From the NCBI GenBank assembly GCA_964017155.1, contig OZ024862.1, forward strand, positions 40,886,175-40,950,174: DNA of 64,000 bases, given 5' to 3'. Under the pieces are notes generated by a model. It ran no database searches. It saw only the letters and a list, made by a program, of their open reading frames with translations, and was not told the DNA's origin. Below, in pieces: positions 48,466 through 64,000 of this stretch (position 1 is the stretch's first letter; every line of letters begins with the position of its first letter). Both the position numbers and the translations under genes were made by a program. Origin of the DNA: Oasisia sp. SBJ-2009. Its lineage: Eukaryota > Annelida > Polychaeta > Sabellida > Siboglinidae.

Positions 48466-48639
48466 ATGCCCACAGCCAAGGCGAACGACAACAAGTCGCA
48501 ACGTTCATCGGCATCGCTTATAATTTGGCAGTTTTCCAACAAAGAGTGTCTGGTGTGCTAGAGGCGTCTCAAAGATAGCGTGGGAAATACATCGAATTTG
48601 ACGAAACATGTCACCATTCAAGAAGCTATCAAAACGTGA
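48466..48639 (+). pseudogene. BED-type zinc finger remnant of the hAT transposase
   Basis: The plus frame from ATG at 48466 reads SASLIIWQFSNKECLVC, then a TAG at 48559-48561, then GNTSNLTKHVTIQEA and TGA. The CxxC pair, the N-T-S-N-L-x-K-H block and the W-x-F before them are the BED finger layout. The internal stop and early end make it non-functional. Confidence 0.65.
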
Positions 48640-49970
48640 TGATCAACTTTCATCGTATGGCGTCGTCGACGTTGTTGACAACGTCGCATTGCCTTTGAGT
48701 TTGACTCGAGAACGTATTCTATCGAAATATTCGACAGTGAGCGAGCAATGGACATCTAGTTACAGTCGAAGCGAATCGCCATCGGTTGCCGAATCTACTA
48801 AGTAACTGCGGCAAACATCGCCAAGAAGTGACATACACGACGTGACTGATTAACGATGACGATGTGCTTACTGCATCTACTGTCACTCTCACTGTGACAC
48901 TGCCAGTCACTGGCACTGGCCAAACAGATTCACCACTGGCAGAGCCAGAGGTAGAGGAAGAAACTGACCGGTTCTTGAAAACAGTTGCAAAAACATTATG
49001 GGGCTTGTTATGTGTACTTGATAACGTGGTAATTTGAGTTTTATATAAACAAAATTGGTGTGAACTGGGAAGTGCAATTGAAATTTTTATTAATATTTTT
49101 TCTATTATTAATTAGTGTTATTTTATTGTAATCGTCTATACAGTTTTGATGTTAAATCACAATTATCTTTACGATTCAATTAATTATAAAACAGTTATAA
49201 CAGTGAGTGTGCAGCTGTGCTGGCAGTGGCACTATTATAAGTGATAGGTGTATTTATATTTAATATAATAATAACATATTAGTTGTATGTTATGTTTCAG
49301 CTGTATTTGTTGATGGTCACTTTAGGAGACACAGTGAATTGAAATTAAGCTACTATATTATAGTGTATTTATAAACAGCTGGAGTGAAGTACTGTTATTA
49401 ATTTAAAATAATTCAGTGCAATTGATGAATTTATTTGTCACTAGGTATTTTATTGCAGTTGTCTTTATTGTTTTAATTTTATATTACAGTTACCTTTTAG
49501 TTTTACAACAGTAATCAATTATATTGAAACTGTTGTTTGTTTACTTACATAAAATGAAAATTGCATTTTAATCATTGTTTGCATGACTATAAAAGTATCA
49601 CATATCTACTTGTAAGGGAAAATTTGTGTGTGTTTCTGTGGCATTAGTCTAAGTGGATAATAGTGTGTTTCTTTGGAGATCTCTACTGTACTGAATTACA
49701 CTTACAAGGTTAATTTTGAGTATCGAATAAAAGTCTGGTATCGATTGATATCGAAGAATTATGGTATCGAACCAGCAATATATCGATCGGTATCGAAGAA
49801 TTCTGGTATCGAACCAGCACTACTTCTGTTGCATACTGTTTCTACTGGGAACTGTGTTCTCTGTGAATATTAGACTTGCAACGTAAGTATCGAGTATCGA
49901 GTATCGAACAAAATTCAGGTATCGATCAGTATCGAACAAAACCTGGTATCGAACCAGCACTAATATATAC

Positions 49971-50023
49971 ATATATAGACATGTATATATATATATATAT
50001 ATATACATACATATGCACACCTG

Positions 50024-50069
<46 letters not shown>

Positions 50070-52005
50070 GTATGTACACATGTACAGTATAATAGAAACA
50101 CATTTTCAAACAAACTGTATATCATCATATCAACATTTATGGCATCTTGATGTTATTGTAATGGCCAAAATTCAACCAACCAAATGTGCCAATTTAATAT
50201 AAGTTACAAATAAAACATGTATATTGTATACATCAGTGGTACCCATGGTAGTTTAAACTTACACATACCATAGTTATATAAATAAATGCAATATTTAGGT
50301 AGTATGCTCGTTTTGTTTCTTCAATTCATGTTACATATTGTATTGCAATTGATTCTGCAAATTTTTACTTGTGTCATTAAACCACCTATACATAGGGGGA
50401 AGTGTATCAGGCAAATCATTTGGTTGGTTTGAATTTGTGATTAGTCACAGTGGGTCACATTTGTTTTCATGTCTGCAACAATTATAGCTTTAAAACATAA
50501 TCTGTAGATATATCAACAGTTAATCACGTAAGCACGAGAAAGACTTGCCATCATTACTGCACTTGAAGTAAAGCATACCAACAATGTGTCTACCGCTGTG
50601 CCACAGCACTGGAATGCATGTTACAAAGTGTTTGGCAGTGGCTTAGCATTACGCAAACAAGTCTTAGTGTTACTTTAGCGAAAGAGCAATGAACATATCA
50701 TATTGGTACAGCACATAGTTGCATCTGTCGTGTTCAACTACCACACCCTAAAGAAAATCACATTCACTTACAGTACAGTACATATACAAAAGCATCACTG
50801 GCCTGACTTGTTCAAATCATAAGTTTAGATCATCCAAACTCTAAAGCACCAATACTTTCATATACTTCTCATAACTAATTAGATAGTATATATGTAGACT
50901 TACAGTATGTAATATAAGGACATATATGCGTAATGTGTTAGACTTCATAGACACAAAATGTGTCATCATGTGGTATTATGAAATCCTTTTCTCCCATCTT
51001 ATCTGATGGTACTAAACATCAACCTTGTGTTCATTTTATTGCTGAGTTGACCTGGAAATAAGCGGCCATCATCAAGAAATACACTGCTGGAAAGACTTAA
51101 TTTGACTAATTATATCATATTACTATATAACTATGTGACACCAAGTACACAGCGATTATACAACCACCTAAGGATATATTTCACCTGTCACAAAATAATT
51201 AAGTGGCATTCTATTCTTCTTGTTTCAGCTGTCCCTGTATAATAATATTAAACAATGCAAAGACAGATAATGACAGCATACCTACTTATGGTGAAAACAT
51301 GTTTACCCATGTGGAAAGTACAGCTGTATATCTCCATTCTATGGACAATAAAGTTATTATATTACTAAGACAATGTATGTCTTGGTTGGCATGGTTAAAC
51401 AACGAGTCTACTGTAACCACCCTGCCACCAGTCACCAATGACAGATATTATACTTTAAGACCATAGCTTATTTTGTGCAGCTGATAACATTACAGTTATA
51501 TGTCAGTGTAACAGTGAACTTTGCTTTCTTAAGTGACTATAAACATTTAAGATCTGATTAAACAATACAGTAACAGTTACATTACTTTTCCTTCTTAAGG
51601 ATCCATTATTTTAATCCAATGGTCATGACTAAAAACGTTTAAGGTTAACAATAAAAATACTACTTTTCCTTTCAACTTATTCTATAGTGCAGAAAAACAA
51701 CATTTAAAATATGATATCTGGAGTAATATATTTAAAATAATAAACTGTTGTTACTCACATAAGAACATTAAGACATCTTCTATAAAACAACAGTTAACTA
51801 ACCAATAGCTGTGATGCACATGAAAGCAATTTAGACAAGATGCGAGATCAGACACAACACAAGAACACAATCTTGTAACTTATGTCATGTCCACAGGCAA
51901 GATGTGACATCTTACAGGAAGTGACATCATATGAGCTGGCCCAAGAATATGCTTGTAATGTACTGGATCTGGCATTTGCGTGGGGTCTTACTGACAAACA
52001 AAGCG
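49971..52005. other. Intergenic / TNK2 3' flank
   Basis: (TA)n at 49983-50064, then AT-rich unique-looking sequence. The 3' end of the TNK2 transcript is somewhere here or in the adjacent minisatellite; minus-strand AATAAA at 51040-51035 is one candidate. No gene seen. Confidence 0.5.
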
Positions 52006-52460
52006 TAGTCATAAATGAAGTTACATTAAAGGAAGCAACATCATGAAGGGCTTGACAGGAAATGACCTTATAGGGGATGTGACATCATGCAAAAGTGACC
52101 TCCCAAGGACTTGACAGGAAGTGATCTCATAGAGGATGTGACATCATGCAAAAGTGACCTCCCAAGGACTTGACAGGAAATGACCTCATAGAAGATGTGA
52201 CATCAAAAGTGACCTCCCAAGGACTTGACAGGAAGTGACCTCATAGAAGATGTGACATCAAAAGTGACCTCCCAAGGACTTGACAGGAAATGACCTCATA
52301 GAAGATGTGACATCAAAAGTGACCTCCCAAGGACTTGACAGGAAGTGACCTCATAGAAGATGTGACATCAAAAGTGACCTCCCAAGGACTTGACAGGAAG
52401 TGACCTCACAGAGGATGTGACATCACGATCTCATAGAGGATGTGACATCACACAAAAAGT
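52005..52460. repeat. 55-60-bp minisatellite, putative TNK2 3' UTR
   Basis: Units carry GTGACCTCCCAAGGACTTGA, CAGGAAGTGACCTCATAG and GATGTGACATCA, about seven copies, the older ones 60 bp with ATGCAAAAG and the later ones 55 bp. It starts about 100 bp after the TNK2 stop in transcript direction. Units alternate CAGGAAATGAC and CAGGAAGTGAC, hinting at a two-unit higher order. Confidence 0.85.
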
Positions 52461-52563
52461 GACCTATCAGTGCATTTTACATTACAGGAAGCAACTTTAT
52501 GATGAACTTCATAGAAACATGACCTCCCTCGGGGTATTAGCATCATGAATGCAAACAGCAGCA

Positions 52564-61388
<8,825 letters not shown>

Positions 61389-61775
61389 TCACAGACGCAG
61401 CCGTGAAAACGTCTGTACTTTTTTGTGTTATACATGTTTTAATCAGTGTTTATGTTTTAGGTTAATGTATAGATCATTTACATACACATATTTAGTAAAC
61501 ATTTAAATTTTATATTTTATATTAATTTATATAATTTACAGAGGTTTAGTACTATACATCTTTAAAACAGTGTTTAATTTATTTTAAATTGGTTTATATG
61601 ATTTATATCATTGACATACAAAGGTTTATACTAGTGTACATCTTAAACCAAAATTTGATTTGATTTATATTAATTAATATAATTTACATTTGTATCTATT
61701 AATACATTTATTGTTTTGTACACCGCATCAATCCGCCATGCGGCAATTAGCACTTTAGAAAAACAGTTTTATTAT

Positions 61776-61934
61776 TATTACTTCCTGCACCAACTAAAGA
61801 AGTTCGGGCTGAGGAGAGAGATTCCTGATCAGTTGTATTGTTCAGCTTTTGAGAGTATTCTTGCATTTTCAATTCTGTCGGTGTTTGGATCGGCAGCATC
61901 AGCCAGCGCCAGAGGAGTAGGCTTGACATTTTAA
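61776..61934 (+). mobile_element. LINE reverse transcriptase C-terminal fragment
   Basis: The plus frame reads HQLKKFGLRREIPDQLYCSA and FESILAFSILSVFGSA, ending in TAA. The layout L-x-x-L-K-x-F-x-x-x-x-x-I-x-x-x-x-Y-x-S-x-x-E-S-I-L-x-F-x-I is that of the region after the catalytic core in non-LTR reverse transcriptases. It is antisense to TNK2. Confidence 0.6.
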
Positions 61935-61960
61935 AGGACATTTAAAATATATTTTGTTTA

Positions 61961-62324
61961 GGGGTCATCCATAATTATCATCATTTTCACAAGCGTACAA
62001 ACTGTACGCTGGGGAGGGGGGGGGTATGACTTGAACGTACGCTTTTTTTAATGTTGAAAAATAATGACAAAAACGATGTGCCCACTTATCGCTCGCTCGC
62101 TCATCCTCACACAAGGGAGAGGTAAAGACCGCCAAAACGAAAATAAAATAATGCTCGAATGATTTGCTTGTATGCTAGTGATTAATCAGAATGATTGCGA
62201 AACATGGCAACTGTTAAACACTGTCATCATTTTCACCATTTACATTTGTACACTTTCAAGGGGGGGGGGTCAGAAAAAGTGTACGGTTTGTACGCTTGTG
62301 AAAATGATAATTATGGATGACCCC
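61961..62324. mobile_element. 364-bp MITE with GGGGTCATCCATAATTATCA termini
   Basis: Inverted termini of about 45 bp run GGGGTCATCCATAATTATCA then TTTTCACAAGCGTACAAAC. TTA is present on both flanks (61958-61960 and 62325-62327). A 3-bp TTA duplication and G-rich ends fit PIF/Harbinger MITEs. Poly(G) and poly(C) runs sit inside both ends. In a TNK2 intron. Confidence 0.8.
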
Positions 62325-62439
62325 TTACTAGTTTAATATCTTTATTTTAGAATATATATTCTATCATTTTAAAGGACATCCAAGATATATTATTTATTTA
62401 TTAGATATAAAAAAAACTATTTATCATTTTAAAGAACAT

Positions 62440-62501
<62 letters not shown>

Positions 62502-62634
62502 CCAGGATGTATAATATTATACTTATTTGTCATATTTCATTTTATTGTATATAGCCACTATGTTACTCAATGCCAGAATACATTCCTATTTAACATAGAA
62601 TGTACTTGCATGTTGAAAATGATAAATGAAGCTG

Positions 62635-62693
<59 letters not shown>

Positions 62694-62700
62694 TACCACT
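62440..62700. repeat. Two (TA)n microsatellites
   Basis: TA runs at about 62446-62494 and 62636-62688. Confidence 0.9.
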
Positions 62701-62972
62701 ACTATACTTCACTGCACATGGCCTTCATAAGTTCATATTCATGATCTTCAAAGTAAGTTTCCCAGGTAGTCATGACTACATTGCATTTTTTCATATATAT
62801 TTTATTTGGTCTTTGTAACATTCATGTTGCCCCCCTCCCCCTCCCCCACTAGCACATTTCCCAATGAAAGTTGGGAATAAAGTGACTCTGATGTCTGCAT
62901 GAGCTTGACATATCCATCCAAGTAATGCTAGAGTGTTAATTAACCAGGTGGGTTTCAACAAATCCCAGACAG

Positions 62973-63248
62973 CTACGATCAATCAGTAGTGACCCTCTTT
63001 AATTTCCTCGGGTGAAAACAAAAGCTGGAACCCAACATTTCTCTGTTGCCACATCAATTCTGTGGAACCTTCTTCCTGCCAATGTTAAATTAGAAGGAAA
63101 TATATTTTCATTCCGTTGGTGTTTACAAACCTATCTCTTTAAGGCTGCCTATCACCATTTAGGTCCCTGGCTCTTTCATCCATCTATTATAGGATTACGA
63201 GACTGTTTAATCTCTTGGTTTTGTCGCACCAATGAGCTCGATCTTTGA
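62973..63248 (+). mobile_element. LINE ORF C-terminal fragment (CR1/L2-like)
   Basis: The plus frame reads LRSISSDPL, a TAA at 63000-63002, FPRVKTKAGTQHFSVATS, then ILWNLLPANVKLEG and LQTYLFKAAY. The L-R-S-x-x-S-x-x-L, F-S-V-A-x-x-x-L-W-N-x-L-P and L-x-T-Y-L-F blocks are characteristic of the end of animal LINE ORF2 proteins. It is in a TNK2 intron, antisense to the gene. Confidence 0.75.
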
Positions 63249-63296
63249 GGATACTGATGCATGAGAAGTCATCATTATTATTAACACAGGCATTGC

Positions 63297-64000
63297 TACT
63301 ACAGTAACAAACACAGCCACATTTACAGCAACAACTGGTTGCTAACACAGCAACAACAAACACAGCCACATTTACAGCAACAACTGGTTACTAACACAGC
63401 AACAACAAACACAGCCACATTTACAGCAATAACTGGTTACTAACACAGCAACAACAAACACAGCCACATTTACAGCAACAACTGGTTACTAACACAGCAA
63501 CAACAAACACAGCCACATTTACAGCAACAACTGGTTACTAACACAGCAACAACAAACACAGCCACATTTACAGCAATAACTGGTTACTAACACAGCAACA
63601 ACAAACACAGCCACATTTACAGCAACAACTGGTTACTAACACAGCAACAACAAACACAGCCACATTTACAGCAACAACTGGTTGCTAACACAGCAACAAC
63701 AAACACAGCCACATTTACAGCAACAACTGGTTACTAACACAGCAACAACAAACACAGCCACATTTACAGCAACAACTGGTTACTAACACAGCAACAACAA
63801 ACACAGCCACATTTACAGCAACAACTGGTTACTAACACAGCAACAACAAACACAGCCACATTTACAGCAACAACTGGTTACTAACACAGCAACAACAAAC
63901 ACAGCCACATTTACAGCAACAACTGGTTACTAACACAGCAACAACAAACACAGCCACATTTACAGCAACAACCGGTCACTAACAGAGCAACAACAAACAC
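63297..64000. repeat. 49-bp minisatellite running off the right edge
   Basis: About fourteen units of ACACAGCAACAACAAACACA, GCCACATTTACAGCAACAAC, TGGTTACTA, nearly identical. In the transcript direction each unit reads TTGTTGTTGCTGTGTTAG, then TAACCAGTTG. Whether it abuts a TNK2 exon beyond 64000 cannot be seen. Confidence 0.93.

Larger units (their letters stand above)
47708..49962. mobile_element. hAT transposon, 2.26 kb, decayed
   Basis: Perfect 18-bp terminal inverted repeats TAGTGCTGGTTCGATACC. Both ends are flanked by the 8-bp duplication ATATATAC (47700-47707 and 49963-49970), the hAT hallmark, although the target is TA-rich. Subterminal GGTATCGA and ATATCGAAG words recur at both ends in both orientations. 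Inside are a 9-bp GATACCTTC minisatellite and a stop-interrupted BED zinc finger. No hAT catalytic domain was found, so it is non-autonomous now. Confidence 0.88.

Noticed and set aside
63297..64000. CRISPR-like regular repeats
   Set aside because: Pure tandem 49-bp minisatellite without spacers.

Overview
The window looks like nuclear DNA of an invertebrate animal. It holds five intron-rich genes with GT-AG introns, AT-rich introns full of microsatellites, and many DNA-transposon, SINE and LINE remnants. The genes are spliced from short exons, so most long open frames here are repeat artefacts. Exon joins were worked out by hand from splice sites, codon phase and family similarity, and the phases close exactly at every junction proposed. 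Minisatellites that span splice sites are, as I recall, described in amphioxus under the name 'mirages'. That makes a cephalochordate my best guess, but a mollusc or another marine invertebrate is not excluded.

Layout, left to right. (1) 189-13292, plus: a tail-anchored cytochrome b5 with two tandem, apparently mutually exclusive 37-nt exons for the HPGG haem-ligand loop. (2) 14.1-15.1 kb: an intergenic 37-bp minisatellite. (3) 15655-26968, plus: a regulator of microtubule dynamics protein (RMDN1/FAM82 type), nine exons, with a 3.3-kb minisatellite in intron 5. (4) 28951-32450, minus: roadblock-type dynein light chain, four exons, the first coding only for Met. (5) 34906-40708, minus: Derlin-1, eight exons including a 27-nt microexon. 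(6) 41.3-50 kb: a transposon-rich interval with a 5.2-kb inverted-terminal-repeat unit and a hAT element with an exact 8-bp target duplication. (7) 52564 to beyond the right edge, minus: an ACK1/TNK2-type tyrosine kinase from the DFG motif through SH3, CRIB, proline-rich tail and UBA; the kinase N-lobe lies beyond base 64000.

The genes do not form one pathway. They are ordinary housekeeping and signalling genes: ER/outer-mitochondrial haem protein, microtubule/mitochondrial TPR protein, dynein subunit, ER-associated degradation channel component, and Cdc42 effector kinase.

The most striking observation is a recurrent architecture. In five introns of four genes (CYB5 last intron, RMDN1 intron 5, DERL1 introns 4 and 6, TNK2 intron before the APE exon) the 3' splice site is itself the unit of a tandem repeat. 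Each unit carries a pyrimidine tract, the AG, and about 4-30 nt copied from the start of the following exon; the functional exon is the last unit of the array. Five of about thirty visible introns have this at the acceptor and none as an array at the donor. The RMDN1 exon 1 donor region is, however, duplicated once, about 1.7 kb downstream.
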